Positions 56,692 through 64,000 of a DNA stretch of 64,000 nt are shown here, in pieces. Location of the stretch: the NCBI RefSeq assembly GCF_002814095.1, contig NZ_CP021915.1:209586-273585 (forward strand), read 5' to 3'. The DNA is from Sagittula sp. P11 (GTDB taxonomy: Bacteria > Pseudomonadota > Alphaproteobacteria > Rhodobacterales > Rhodobacteraceae). Below the pieces are notes generated by a model that saw only the letters and a program-made list of their open reading frames with translations, did not search any database and was not told the DNA's origin. A program made the position numbers and the translations under genes. How positions within the stretch are numbered: position 1 is the first letter of the stretch; each line of letters begins with the position of its first letter.

Positions 56692-56808
56692 GTCTGACTG
56701 GCAACTAGTCCAATTACGCGTGGTCTCTCCACATGCATCAAAGCCACCGAGCCAAATTCCAATAGGGCGATACTGCGCGGTCATTCCATGTTCCTCCGTC
56801 CGGTCGAT

Positions 56809-56824
56809 GTCCACCGCGGTGGAC
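56809..56824. promoter_or_regulatory. Candidate parS site 2
   Basis: Second identical copy of GTCCACCGCGGTGGAC, 133 bases from the first and about 25 bases past the RES toxin stop. The 117 bases between the two copies hold no gene. Confidence 0.8.
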
Positions 56825-56848
56825 AGATCCGGCACCAAGTCTCACACC

Positions 56849-57361
56849 TCACATTCGTGACAGCCGTTCTTCGTCATCCACGACGTCAAGTGAACCGCCC
56901 TTGCCATCCCAAGCCCACAGGACGATGTCGAAGTCCGATGACGACGCACCCTTCGCAAAACTCTTGATCAGGAACCCCGCAAACCCATCCGCTATAAGGG
57001 CGCTTGCTAAATCCTGTGTCGGCACAGGTTGACCGTCGAGCATCTTCATGCGCCATGCAGGGTCAGCAAGTATTGACGCTGTCACACCATACCGTTCGAG
57101 CCTGTCCTGATCGCGGGTATCGAAAATTGGCCCCAGGTCGGCATTGTACGACACCAGGATCGTGGGTTGCAGGCTGCCTACCTGGTTGGCTTCTCTAAGA
57201 GCGGTCGCGGGATCCAGCGAGGTGTAGAGGGCAGGGGTGCCCTTGGCATTAAAGCGCCCTCCATAGAGTTCGGCGCCCCGTCCGGACAAAGGTTCACGCG
57301 CATAGACGGCGTTCAGGGCGCGGTAGAGCGGCCCTGAGTAGCGTCCATCTTTCAGCGGCAT
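56849..57361 (-). CDS. RES-domain toxin (NAD+-targeting type)
   Basis: A 170-residue RES protein. It starts MPLKDGRYSGPLYRALNAVY; the RES core is GAELYGGRFNAKGTPALYTS, LDPATALREANQVGSLQPTI and FAGFLIKSFAKG; Arg, Tyr and Glu of the RES-type active site can be placed in these blocks. RES toxins degrade NAD+ (MbcT and relatives). Its ATG overlaps the antitoxin stop (TGATG), antitoxin first, the standard order. Confidence 0.93.
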   Translation of the reverse strand: MPLKDGRYSGPLYRALNAVYAREPLSGRGAELYGGRFNAKGTPALYTSLDPATALREANQVGSLQPTILVSYNADLGPIFDTRDQDRLERYGVTASILADPAWRMKMLDGQPVPTQDLASALIADGFAGFLIKSFAKGASSSDFDIVLWAWDGKGGSLDVVDDEERLSRM

Positions 57362-57711
57362 CAGGCAAAGACGCCCGCATCGACCGCATCGATGTATTCC
57401 AGAACTTGCTGAGCTTTGCCTTCCTGCACCAGCTGCATGGCTGTCCGGCCATCAAAGCCGGGCAGGGGCTCTGACCGGTACCATGCATAGGCCATCAGTT
57501 CCGAGCCGAAGCGGGGTTCGACTTTGTTCAGCACCTCTACCAATTCGCGCAGGCGGCGCTGCGTCTTGTCCGAACCAATGCGGGCTCGCCTCTGCAACGC
57601 GTCTTTGCCCAAGCCGACGGTCAATGCGATCTCTTCTGCTGATGTGCGTAGCACAGCGGCGATCTTGCGCGGTTCGAATTGCCCAGCTTCAGCAAAGTTC
57701 GTGATATGCAT
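57361..57711 (-). CDS. Xre/MbcA/ParS-type antitoxin (DUF2384)
   Basis: A 116-residue antitoxin. The N-terminal Xre-like HTH is ALTVGLGKDALQRRARIGSD-type (IALTVGLGKDALQRRARIG); the DUF2384 C-terminal part reads RFGSELMAYAWYRSEPLPGF, GRTAMQLVQEGKAQQVLEYI. It neutralises the RES toxin and probably represses the operon; GATAC-TGAC-GGTAT lies upstream at about 57731 as a possible operator. Confidence 0.92.
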   Translation of the reverse strand: MHITNFAEAGQFEPRKIAAVLRTSAEEIALTVGLGKDALQRRARIGSDKTQRRLRELVEVLNKVEPRFGSELMAYAWYRSEPLPGFDGRTAMQLVQEGKAQQVLEYIDAVDAGVFA

Positions 57712-58143
57712 GATCTATGCTCCTACAGTGATACTGACGGTATATAGCGACAATATTGCTGAATTTCAAGTTGATAGGAGATACTGCGCCTTCGTTTCCC
57801 GTGCTAATCCGTAACGCTGCATTGCTCTGAACGAAGCAAATCCTGATTTTTGGGCTTGAGAAGTCGCCGTTAGAGCGCTTTTGCCGATCGAGAACGTCAG
57901 ATAAGTTATTGATAATATGAGAAAGGCTGCAGCAGTCGGACCGGAGTTGCCGATCTTGGATCGGAACCGCCACTTACTGCATCCAGTCACGGGGGTCCGC
58001 GGTGGTGTCGGACCCTCGGCAGTTACCCCGGACCAGTTGGCTAGTGAAAAGGGAAAGTGGACTTCGGGTTTTTGTGACCGACGGATGAGGGCCTTTGGGG
58101 TGCCTCTGACGAGTTCGGGCCGGGTTCCGGTCTGCCGTTACGG
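57712..58143. other. Gene-free region between RES/Xre and the next genes
   Basis: About 430 bp without a convincing gene. The left 60 bases hold the RES/Xre promoter; the rest is AT-richer, with several short frames lacking starts and family features. Confidence 0.5.
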
Positions 58144-58497
58144 ATGAAGGGCATTCCCATGCAATCAGGTGTCTTGCGCGTGTTACGCGCGACCGCTGCC
58201 TCTTGGTGGCGGCATATAGAGCTGCGCCGAGCCGGTCAGACAGGGCTGGCACGGCAGCTCGAGCGGAAGGCCGTTCTCCGCGATCTCGCCTATCTCAGGC
58301 AGGCGGCGACGCTGCCGAATGCCCATGTCATCTTCGGAGAAGGCGGAACGTTCCTTCAACTCGGTTGGACCTTCCCACACTCAACCGAAAGACATCCCCA
58401 TGGCTATTCTCAAGTTCTCCACCTCCGCTGTCGCGGCGCAGATCGCCCACGCGCGTGCCTGCAAGACCTTCCTGCCCAACTGGAACGGACCCGTTGA
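58144..58497 (+). CDS. Small hypothetical protein, uncertain
   Basis: A possible 117-residue frame, MKGIPMQSGVLRVLRATAAS then WWRHIELRRAGQTGLARQLE. The first 80 residues look like a coding sequence (amphipathic, Arg/Leu-rich) but the last third overlaps the next gene in another frame, suggesting the real gene ended earlier or decayed. No family recognised. It may be a real small plasmid gene or chance. Confidence 0.3.
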   Translation: MKGIPMQSGVLRVLRATAASWWRHIELRRAGQTGLARQLERKAVLRDLAYLRQAATLPNAHVIFGEGGTFLQLGWTFPHSTERHPHGYSQVLHLRCRGADRPRACLQDLPAQLERTR

Positions 58498-59158
58498 CCG
58501 GCCCGCCCTGATCCTCATCGTCGGCAATGGCGTGCATCTGCGCTCGAACGGCATTGATGGCACGACCACCCGGCTCTGCAACTTCGAGAGCGACAGGCGC
58601 AGAACCGAACTGGTCAAGGCTTGCAAGGTTGGCTCCACCTGGTATGCGGCGGCAAAGGTCACAAGTCTTGACGGCACCCCTGTCGAGGATGCGACCTATG
58701 TGACCGATGCGAATGGCTCGATCACTTTCGGGGCTGTCTTCCTCACCCGATACGATGACGGCTGCTGGGGCTACAAGGATATGGAGGAAAGCGCGGGCCC
58801 GAACGCGTCGCGCGCGCCCCTTGCGCTGATCGAACTTCTCTCCGATCTGAAAGACCCGGACAGCTACGCCCGGGACTGGCGCCAGCGCTGCCGGGATTGG
58901 GCCGCGATCCCTGACTACGCCGAAGGCGACAAGATCAAGCTCGCAAAACCGGTGACGCTCACCGACGGCAGCACCTGCCAGATCGTCACCGCGACCCACT
59001 ACAAGCGGGGGCGGCAAAAACGCCGCTGCTACCGGATCGAGGAAACCGGTGGGCTCGTACGCCTCTCGAAGGCCACGCTTGCGGGTTCGGAGCTGCTCAG
59101 CTCCGCGAAAGGTGCTGCCAGCCCGGTGCTGGCGGAGTATCTCGCGGGGCGAGAATAG
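58400..59158 (+). CDS. Plasmid-type hypothetical protein (possibly DUF6927)
   Basis: A 252-residue soluble protein starting MAILKFSTSAVAAQIAHARA. Visible stretches are FLPNWNGPVDRPALILIVGN, TRYDDGCWGYKDMEESAGPN, DWRQRCRDWAAIPDYAEGDK and HYKRGRQKRRCYRIEETGGL. I recall similar proteins on alphaproteobacterial plasmids (DUF6927), but this is from memory and unverified. No signal or membrane segments. ATG 58400 is chosen because the conserved-looking part begins there; an earlier start at 58319 exists. It precedes the PrlF-YhaV operon. Function unknown. Confidence 0.7.
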   Translation: MAILKFSTSAVAAQIAHARACKTFLPNWNGPVDRPALILIVGNGVHLRSNGIDGTTTRLCNFESDRRRTELVKACKVGSTWYAAAKVTSLDGTPVEDATYVTDANGSITFGAVFLTRYDDGCWGYKDMEESAGPNASRAPLALIELLSDLKDPDSYARDWRQRCRDWAAIPDYAEGDKIKLAKPVTLTDGSTCQIVTATHYKRGRQKRRCYRIEETGGLVRLSKATLAGSELLSSAKGAASPVLAEYLAGRE

Positions 59159-59209
59159 GTGCTGCGCCGGACGGTTCATCGACCTGCGGGCGACAGCAGA
59201 TCCTGCGGC

Positions 59210-59238
59210 TTGTCTTGACAAGACAATGCAAGTGCATT
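59210..59238. promoter_or_regulatory. Double-palindrome operator of prlF-yhaV
   Basis: TTGTCTTGACAAGACAA (59210-59226, arms perfect around one base) overlaps AATGCAAGTGCATT (59225-59238, perfect arms AATGCA/TGCATT). TTGACA within the first could be a -35 element. It lies 45 bases before prlF, where AbrB-fold antitoxins bind for autoregulation. Confidence 0.7.
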
Positions 59239-59282
59239 ACCTATTGCGGTCAGCAAAGCCCCTTTTCTTTCAGGAGACTGCC

Positions 59283-59609
59283 ATGACAGCGCTCGCACAA
59301 GACGTCTCGAAACTCACGGACCGGTATCAGACGACCGTGCCGGCGGGTGTGCGCAAGCAGCTCAAGCTGGGCAAGGGCGACCAGATTCGCTACTGCACCG
59401 AGCCGAGTGGCAGGGTCTATATCGAGCCCGTGCGCGCCGAAGAGGATGATCCCGCGCTCGGCGCGTTTCTCGATTTTGTCGAGGCCGATATCAAGGCGCA
59501 TCCGGACCGCATTCGGGCGTTCGATGGGGCTTTGCATGATCGTCTTGCAGCACTGGTCGGAGACGTTGACGTCGATCTCGATGCGCCCCTATCGCTCGAG
59601 GATGAATAA
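59283..59609 (+). CDS. prlF: PrlF/SohA-type antitoxin
   Basis: A 108-residue antitoxin with a swapped-hairpin AbrB domain (LTDRYQTTVPAGVRKQLKLG, KGDQIRYCTEPSGRVYIEPV) and an acidic C-terminal tail ending DVDVDLDAPLSLEDE that would bind the toxin. AGGAG lies eight bases before the ATG. The next gene, yhaV, starts 11 bases after its stop. Confidence 0.92.
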   Translation: MTALAQDVSKLTDRYQTTVPAGVRKQLKLGKGDQIRYCTEPSGRVYIEPVRAEEDDPALGAFLDFVEADIKAHPDRIRAFDGALHDRLAALVGDVDVDLDAPLSLEDE

Positions 59610-59620
59610 GCGGCGATAGC

Positions 59621-60124
59621 GTGCCCGCCCAAGCGCCCCTTGTCGTAAACGGATGGTCGATTTATGCGCATCCGCTCTTTCTGGACCAGCTCGAAGGGCT
59701 GATCGAGGAAGTCGAGGCGCGTAAGGCACGCGATCCAAAGACCTGGCGCAAGAAAAACCCGACGAAACGGCTGGCCGCCATCTTCAAGCTGGTCACCGAG
59801 GCCATACCGGCAGATCCGAGTGCCGCAGCCTACCGGCAAGGCAGCACGCTCGGGGATCACCGCAAGCACTGGTTCCGGGCGAAATTCTTCCAGCAGTATC
59901 GGTTGTTCTACCGGTTCAACAGCGATGCGAAGGTCATCGTGGTGGCCTGGGTGAACGACGATAAGACCCTGCGCGCCTACGGCAGCAAGACGGATGCCTA
60001 TGCGACGTTCAAAGGGATGCTGGAAGATGGAAATCCACCTGACGATTTCGACGCGCTCTTGAAAGAAGCGGCGACGGCGGACAAGCGGTTCGAGACGTCT
60101 CTTGAAGCGGCGCCCGATCGGTAA
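59621..60124 (+). CDS. yhaV: YhaV-type ribonuclease toxin
   Basis: A 167-residue RelE-superfamily toxin: VVNGWSIYAHPLFLDQLEGL, KKNPTKRLAAIFKLVTEAIP, LGDHRKHWFRAKFFQQYRLF and KVIVVAWVNDDKTLRAYGSK match YhaV. Basic residues in HRKHWFRAKFF are the probable RNA-binding and catalytic surface. The start is a GTG at 59621 with a weak ribosome site, which would keep toxin below antitoxin. It ends four bases from the convergent resolvase gene. Confidence 0.92.
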   Translation: MPAQAPLVVNGWSIYAHPLFLDQLEGLIEEVEARKARDPKTWRKKNPTKRLAAIFKLVTEAIPADPSAAAYRQGSTLGDHRKHWFRAKFFQQYRLFYRFNSDAKVIVVAWVNDDKTLRAYGSKTDAYATFKGMLEDGNPPDDFDALLKEAATADKRFETSLEAAPDR

Positions 60125-60127
60125 CCC

Positions 60128-60574
60128 CTACATCTCCATGCAGATCGATGTCGGCTTGCCACCAACGCGCCCTTTGGCGCGCGCAGAGGCAAGACCCGCC
60201 TTGGTACGCTCGCGGATTAGCGCGCGTTCGAACTCGGCCGCGGCACCGAGGACCTGTAGTGTGAACTTGCCTTGCGGCGATGCAGTGTCGATCGGGTCCT
60301 GCAGGGACCGGAAGTAGGCACCTTTGGCCTCCAGCCGCTCGATCACCTCCAGCAGGTGCGACAAAGACCGCGCGAGGCGGTCGATCCGGACGACGACCAG
60401 CGTGTCGCCCTTGCCGATCCGCTCCAGCACACGTGCAAGCACCGGACGCGCACGATTGCCGCCTGAGGCGTGCTCTTCAAAGATCTCGGCGCATCCCGCC
60501 GATTGCAGCGCCTCGGACTGGGGCAGGGGGGTCTGATCCTCTGTGGATACGCGCGCATAGCCTATCAGGGGCAT
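60128..60574 (-). CDS. tnpR: Serine resolvase, short form
   Basis: A 148-residue protein identical or nearly so to the first 134 residues of the resolvase at 52000 (differences such as AYFRSLQ for AFFRSLQ and FTLQVLG for FRLQVLD), with Ser10 in GYARVSTEDQ. It then reads GRVGGKPTSICMEM and stops, so it has the usual start of a small-resolvase C-terminus but no complete DNA-binding HTH. It may be defective alone. Inverted relative to the first copy. Confidence 0.85.
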   Translation of the reverse strand: MPLIGYARVSTEDQTPLPQSEALQSAGCAEIFEEHASGGNRARPVLARVLERIGKGDTLVVVRIDRLARSLSHLLEVIERLEAKGAYFRSLQDPIDTASPQGKFTLQVLGAAAEFERALIRERTKAGLASARAKGRVGGKPTSICMEM

Positions 60575-60617
60575 GAAAACGGGCCATTTGCAATTTTAGA
60601 TAACACTAATAAACGAC
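60172..60617. repeat. Right arm of the resolvase/res inverted repeat
   Basis: Inverted counterpart of 51957-52402. The arms bracket about 7.8 kb including repABC and two toxin-antitoxin modules. The non-coding 43 bases before the resolvase start are shared. Confidence 0.85.
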
Positions 60618-60632
60618 CGAATGACCGCGCGA

Positions 60633-61748
60633 TCAGAGACCGGCTGCCTTGGTCAGGTTCACCCGGAACCGGTCGCGGCGGCGCTGATAGCGGCGGGTCA
60701 TCTCGGCCGAGGCGTGTCCGAGCTGCTTCTGGACATAGCGCTCGTCGACCTCGGCCGAACTGGCGAGACCGGCGCGCAGAGAGTGGCCAGAGAAGAGGGC
60801 GAGGCGATCCTTTTCGGGCAGCTCTGATCGGATGCCGGCGTCGAGGACCGTGCGCTTGATCAGTCGAGCCACATGTTTGTTGTTGAGCCGCGTTTCGGAT
60901 GCCCGTGTGCCATCACGCGAGGTTCCGACGAAGACCGGGCCGAAGTCGATCTTCGCGAAGTGCAGCCATTGCTCAAGGGCACGAACAGGGCAGGTCTGAT
61001 CCTTGGAGCCGCGGCCGATCTCGACTTCGCGCCAACCGGTTTTGGCGTTGAGGGTCAGGAGGGCGCCTTTCTCCAGGATTTCGATCCAGCCGCCGGAATC
61101 CGGTGTATCGTCTTTGTGCACGTCCAGGCTGACAATTTCGGATCGGCGGAGGCCTCCGGCGTATCCAAGCAGAAGGATTGCCCGATCGCGTAGCCCGCGC
61201 AGGTCATAGGGCAGGGTGGCCACCATCGCGAGGATGTCCTCGGCCAGGATCGCTTCCTTCTGGACTGGCGGCCGCGCGTGCTTGCGCTTGATGCCCGCCA
61301 GAACTGTCGCGATGTGCCGGTTCCTGCGATCGAGAATGAACCCGCGCTGCGCGTAGTTCCAGGTGAGACCGGACAGGCGGCGGTCGATCGTGCTGACCGA
61401 CAGGGGTCGGGACGCCGACTGCGAAGGGGAGGAGCCTGACCCGGAGGCCAGATCGGCGAGGTAAAGCCCGATCATCTCAGGAGAGGGGGGCAATGGCTCC
61501 GCGCCCTTCATTCGGCACCATCGCGCGAAATGCGCCCAGTCTTTCGCATAGGCCCTCAGCGTGTTCTCTGAAGCCGCGGCGCGGGCGTAATCTCGGGCGG
61601 TGTCCACCAGTCGATCGAGCGTGCCGGAACCCGCGACATGGGAGGGCAGGGCGATGTCATCGTTTTCCTCTTGATCGCTAGCGTCGACGCGATCGTCATC
61701 AGGCTCACCAGAGGGCGTTGGCGTCGATTTCTCGGTCTCTGAGGGCAT
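60633..61748 (-). CDS. Tyrosine recombinase/integrase
   Basis: A 371-residue recombinase. The core-binding domain has ENTLRAYAKDWAHFARWCRM; catalytic residues are Arg in GYAGGLRRSEIVSLD, Lys in LNAKTGWREVEIG, HSLR in FSGHSLRAGLASS, His in VQKQLGHASAE and Tyr in MTRRYQRRRDRF. The start is uncertain: ATG 61748 (MPSETEKSTPTPS) or ATG 61829 (MSNKFALSD). It is divergent from the DUF1403 operon. It may resolve plasmid multimers or move the adjacent module. A diverged tail of a homologue sits at 49865-49930. Confidence 0.92.
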   Translation of the reverse strand: MPSETEKSTPTPSGEPDDDRVDASDQEENDDIALPSHVAGSGTLDRLVDTARDYARAAASENTLRAYAKDWAHFARWCRMKGAEPLPPSPEMIGLYLADLASGSGSSPSQSASRPLSVSTIDRRLSGLTWNYAQRGFILDRRNRHIATVLAGIKRKHARPPVQKEAILAEDILAMVATLPYDLRGLRDRAILLLGYAGGLRRSEIVSLDVHKDDTPDSGGWIEILEKGALLTLNAKTGWREVEIGRGSKDQTCPVRALEQWLHFAKIDFGPVFVGTSRDGTRASETRLNNKHVARLIKRTVLDAGIRSELPEKDRLALFSGHSLRAGLASSAEVDERYVQKQLGHASAEMTRRYQRRRDRFRVNLTKAAGL

Positions 61749-61901
61749 ATTTTCACTGAATCCGGCAATGAAATTGAACTGCTTCCCAGCATATCTTTTC
61801 ACATCCGATAATGCAAACTTATTGGACATAAAGCCGAACGGCAATGTGGGGCGGTTTTCACATCACATTGTGGACAAAAGCGCCGCCATGGGATAGTCTT
61901 G

Positions 61902-61916
61902 TGGTATGACATACCA
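61902..61916. promoter_or_regulatory. 15-base palindrome over the DUF1403 start codon
   Basis: TGGTATGACATACCA has perfect 7-base arms around one base and contains the ATG (61906). TTGTGG (61869) and GATAGT (61892) upstream, 17 bases apart, could be a weak promoter, making the transcript nearly leaderless and the palindrome a repressor site. Confidence 0.55.
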
Positions 61917-62850
61917 GCCGACAGCCATATCGGACGACCTGAGTACACTACCGCAGCTGCCGGGCTGGGTCACCTCCGGGCGTGTGGAAACCCTTGAAAC
62001 TGTGGCCTTTCGGTCGGGCGCGGCGCTGATGGTGCTCGACCAGCTGATCAACGATCCCAGGCATGGCGTGCCCGTGAAACTGTTCGCCAACCGGCTGGCG
62101 CTGAGCGCGGCGACAGCGACCTCGAAACTGGAAGGCCGCCTCGCGCGGGAGGCGGATATCCGCGACGCCTATCATCTGACGCCGCCAGGCGAAGCGCGGG
62201 GGCCAGATGGTGATCTGCTGGCGTTTTGGAGAGATGCCGTGCGCCTGCGGGCGGACGAAACTGGCAAGATCGCTGATCTGGCTGGCGCGGAGTACGCGGG
62301 CGTCCGGCTTGATGGGGGATTGGAGCGCGCCCGGATGCATGGGCCGTTGGATGGCGGCGTGGCGGTCCTACGCGACGTGCTCGACGCCGACGACCGAGCG
62401 GAGCGGGTCGCCTGCCTGCTTTCTGATGCCGTCCTGGCACGGGCTCTGAACTGGAAGACCGTGCTGCCCGTGACTGCGCAGCGTTTGACAAAGGCGGTTC
62501 TGCGCGATCTGGCCGCAGACGGGCAGGGGGCCGAGCTGGCAGTGCAGGTCCGGATTCTGGAGAGCATCGAAGAGATCGTCCGAATGGCGCGAGAGCTTAC
62601 TCGTCGAGCAGGCGCGCTTGGCGCCGTGGCGCCGAAGCTGCGGGCGAAAGGATCGGAGGCAGCGGTCGAGCTGTTCCTGACCGAGGACTCCGTGGCGCCG
62701 TCGTCGATGTTGTCACCGCGGATTCGCGGTACCTCGATCCCGATGACGGACCGCGCTGCCCGGCGGTTCTGCGACCGGCTGGTCGAGTTGGGAGTCGCGC
62801 GCGAGCTGACCGGGCGGTCGACGTTCCGGCTGTATGGGATCGCGCCATGA
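61906..62850 (+). CDS. DUF1403 family protein
   Basis: A 314-residue protein starting MTYQPTAISDDLSTLPQLPG. FRSGAALMVLDQLINDPRHG, VPVKLFANRLALSAATATSK and EGRLAREADIRDAYHLTPPG identify the DUF1403 family, found mainly on alphaproteobacterial plasmids beside a ScpB-like gene. The protein is helical, Arg/Asp/Leu-rich, with no membrane segments. It ends with a four-base ATGA overlap to the next gene. A role in plasmid DNA organisation is only inferred from the ScpB neighbour. Confidence 0.88.
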   Translation: MTYQPTAISDDLSTLPQLPGWVTSGRVETLETVAFRSGAALMVLDQLINDPRHGVPVKLFANRLALSAATATSKLEGRLAREADIRDAYHLTPPGEARGPDGDLLAFWRDAVRLRADETGKIADLAGAEYAGVRLDGGLERARMHGPLDGGVAVLRDVLDADDRAERVACLLSDAVLARALNWKTVLPVTAQRLTKAVLRDLAADGQGAELAVQVRILESIEEIVRMARELTRRAGALGAVAPKLRAKGSEAAVELFLTEDSVAPSSMLSPRIRGTSIPMTDRAARRFCDRLVELGVARELTGRSTFRLYGIAP

Positions 62851-63449
62851 CGGTCGCGACACGGAACCGCAAGGCGCAAGGGGAGGGCAGCGCCGGGTTC
62901 GACCGGGAACTTGAAGAACTTCCGCAGGAGCTGCGCTGGCGCGAATGGATGGGGCGGATCGAGGCGGTATTGTTCGCCAGTGCCTCGCCGGTCGGTCGCG
63001 ACGACCTGGCCCGCGTGGTGGGGCAGGGGGCGTCGGTCGAGATGCTGATCGAGGACATCCAAGCCGAACTGACCGGCCGCCCGTATGAGCTGGCCCAGGT
63101 AGCGGGTGGATGGATGTTCCGGACCAAGACGCAGTTCGCGGACGCGATCAAGGCCGCCGCCGATCATGGCGAGCAGACCTTGGCCTTCACCGAGATGGAG
63201 ATGGGGGTGCTTTGTGCAATCGCCTATCACCAGCCGATCGACCGGGCCGGTCTGGCGGACATCTTCGGCAAGGAGGTCAGCCGCGATCTTCTGGCCCGGC
63301 TGCGCTACAATGACCTGATCGCCAGCGGGCCGCGGTCGCCGCGGCCGGGCGCACCGCATACGTTCGTGACGACGGAGACGTTTCTGGTGACGTTCGATCT
63401 GCAGAGCCTGCGGGACTTGCCAGAGTTAGAACTGGGTGGCCCAAAGTGA
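62847..63449 (+). CDS. ScpB-like (SMC kleisin-accessory) protein
   Basis: A 200-residue protein with a double winged-helix ScpB pattern: RIEAVLFASASPVGRDDLAR, LIEDIQAELTGRPYELAQVA, GGWMFRTKTQFADAIK, TEMEMGVLCAIAYHQPIDRA and LLARLRYNDLIASGPRSPRP. Chromosomal ScpB acts with ScpA and SMC in condensation; neither partner is visible here, so this copy may work with DUF1403 or with host SMC. It is coupled on both sides by four-base overlaps (ATGA, GTGA). Confidence 0.88.
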   Translation: MTVATRNRKAQGEGSAGFDRELEELPQELRWREWMGRIEAVLFASASPVGRDDLARVVGQGASVEMLIEDIQAELTGRPYELAQVAGGWMFRTKTQFADAIKAAADHGEQTLAFTEMEMGVLCAIAYHQPIDRAGLADIFGKEVSRDLLARLRYNDLIASGPRSPRPGAPHTFVTTETFLVTFDLQSLRDLPELELGGPK

Positions 63450-64000
63450 AGGCGAGCGCACTCACGATCGAAGCAATCATTGTTCCGCCATCAACGCATC
63501 CGGTTCACACAGAGACTTACCTGAATGCTCTCTCTGACACAGAATGGTCCGAGCTACGTGCAAAAGCGACGCGCTCCCGTCGAACAGGACAGCCTGCCCT
63601 TCTTTGTGGCGATTGCGGTCATTCAGTCTACGGACGAGAGTCGAGCAACGGGCGCCGGCACTGCTTTCACTTTGGAACCGAGACAAAGGACTGCCGGTGG
63701 GCCTCGGCCAATGCATCCAGCTTTCGCTCCATAGATGCGAACAAGTTTCAAGGACAGCAGGAAGGTGCGCGTCACAAGCAGCTAAAGGCCATGATCTGCG
63801 AGATACTGGAATTGGACCCTTATGTAGCAGCGGCTGGCATCGCTCCTGAGCGCTATACAAAGGGTCACGAGGGGCAGTACGCATTCCCGGACGTCTATGC
63901 GTCCAATTGCTATGGCGGACCGGTGGCGTTCGAAATTCAGCTGTCCACCACTCAACTCCCGACCATTACTCGCAGAGAAGATTTCTACGCACAGAACGAT
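63446..64000 (+). CDS. Zinc-ribbon CoiA-like/DUF6035 protein (3' end beyond window)
   Basis: The frame starts at a GTG overlapping the ScpB-like stop (GTGA) and is open for 185 residues to the window end. A zinc ribbon (LCGDCGHSVYGRESSNGRRH with later Cys in ETKDCRW) is followed by GARHKQLKAMICEILELDPY and a nuclease-like core, FPDVYASNCYGGPVAFEIQL then STTQLPTITRREDFYAQND. The PDV...FEIQLS pattern resembles CoiA-type PD-(D/E)xK nucleases (DUF6035 group). It would act on DNA; the C-terminal part is not visible. Confidence 0.75.
   Translation, partial: MKASALTIEAIIVPPSTHPVHTETYLNALSDTEWSELRAKATRSRRTGQPALLCGDCGHSVYGRESSNGRRHCFHFGTETKDCRWASANASSFRSIDANKFQGQQEGARHKQLKAMICEILELDPYVAAAGIAPERYTKGHEGQYAFPDVYASNCYGGPVAFEIQLSTTQLPTITRREDFYAQND

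Overview
The window looks like part of a large extrachromosomal replicon or chromid of a Rhodobacterales (Roseobacter/Paracoccaceae-type) alphaproteobacterium. The evidence is a complete repABC replication and partition cassette, GC-rich genes in tightly coupled operons, a LivFGHM transporter paired with an AMP-forming acyl-CoA synthetase, and plasmid-type genes (DUF1403, ScpB-like, several toxin-antitoxin pairs). No rRNA, tRNA or CRISPR array was seen.

Region A (1-20,510) is a catabolic block for an unidentified carboxylic acid. It encodes three CaiB/BaiF family III CoA-transferases or racemases, a MaoC hydratase, a thiolase-fold protein lacking the usual catalytic cysteines next to a DUF35 partner, an acyl-CoA dehydrogenase, two crotonases, EtfAB, two tandem periplasmic binding proteins, LivFGHM, an acyl-CoA synthetase, an SDR and an edge-truncated transglutaminase-like protein. 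A 16-bp inverted repeat, TCTAACA-nn-TGTTAGA, lies before the transglutaminase gene, in the divergent DUF35/CaiB promoter, before the SDR-to-etfA operon, and (one arm only) before the acyl-CoA dehydrogenase. This suggests one TetR-like regulon. The gene set fits uptake, CoA activation, epimerisation, beta-oxidation and possibly retro-aldol side-chain cleavage.

Region B (20,556-51,493) is an accessory island bounded by two copies of one 1,395-bp IS256-family element in direct orientation. The left copy truncates an acyl-CoA dehydrogenase and abuts an IS66 relic and an IS3-family element. The right copy splits a parE toxin gene. Between them lie an RND pump with its TetR regulator, a second TetR, an HxlR-controlled quinone/catechol detoxification cluster (DoxX, LigB dioxygenase, DUF5519, NAD(P)H:quinone reductase-like protein, GST), a Tat-exported molybdenum hydroxylase with a cupin and a flavoprotein, an emrRAB-type efflux operon, a universal stress protein, and an RbbA-type ABC exporter operon ending in a patatin lipoprotein. 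Three TetR-type promoters share one operator. The right end holds a decayed TetR gene and the first codons of a second RND pump, fused through short homology to the 3' tail of a tyrosine recombinase.

Region C (51,494-64,000) is plasmid backbone. It contains parD with its disrupted parE, two resolvase genes in inverted orientation bracketing about 8 kb, repABC with two perfect 16-bp palindromes after repC, RES/Xre and PrlF/YhaV toxin-antitoxin modules, and a tyrosine recombinase gene divergent from a coupled DUF1403 / ScpB-like / CoiA-like operon that runs off the window. The last operon is the best candidate here for an undescribed system.
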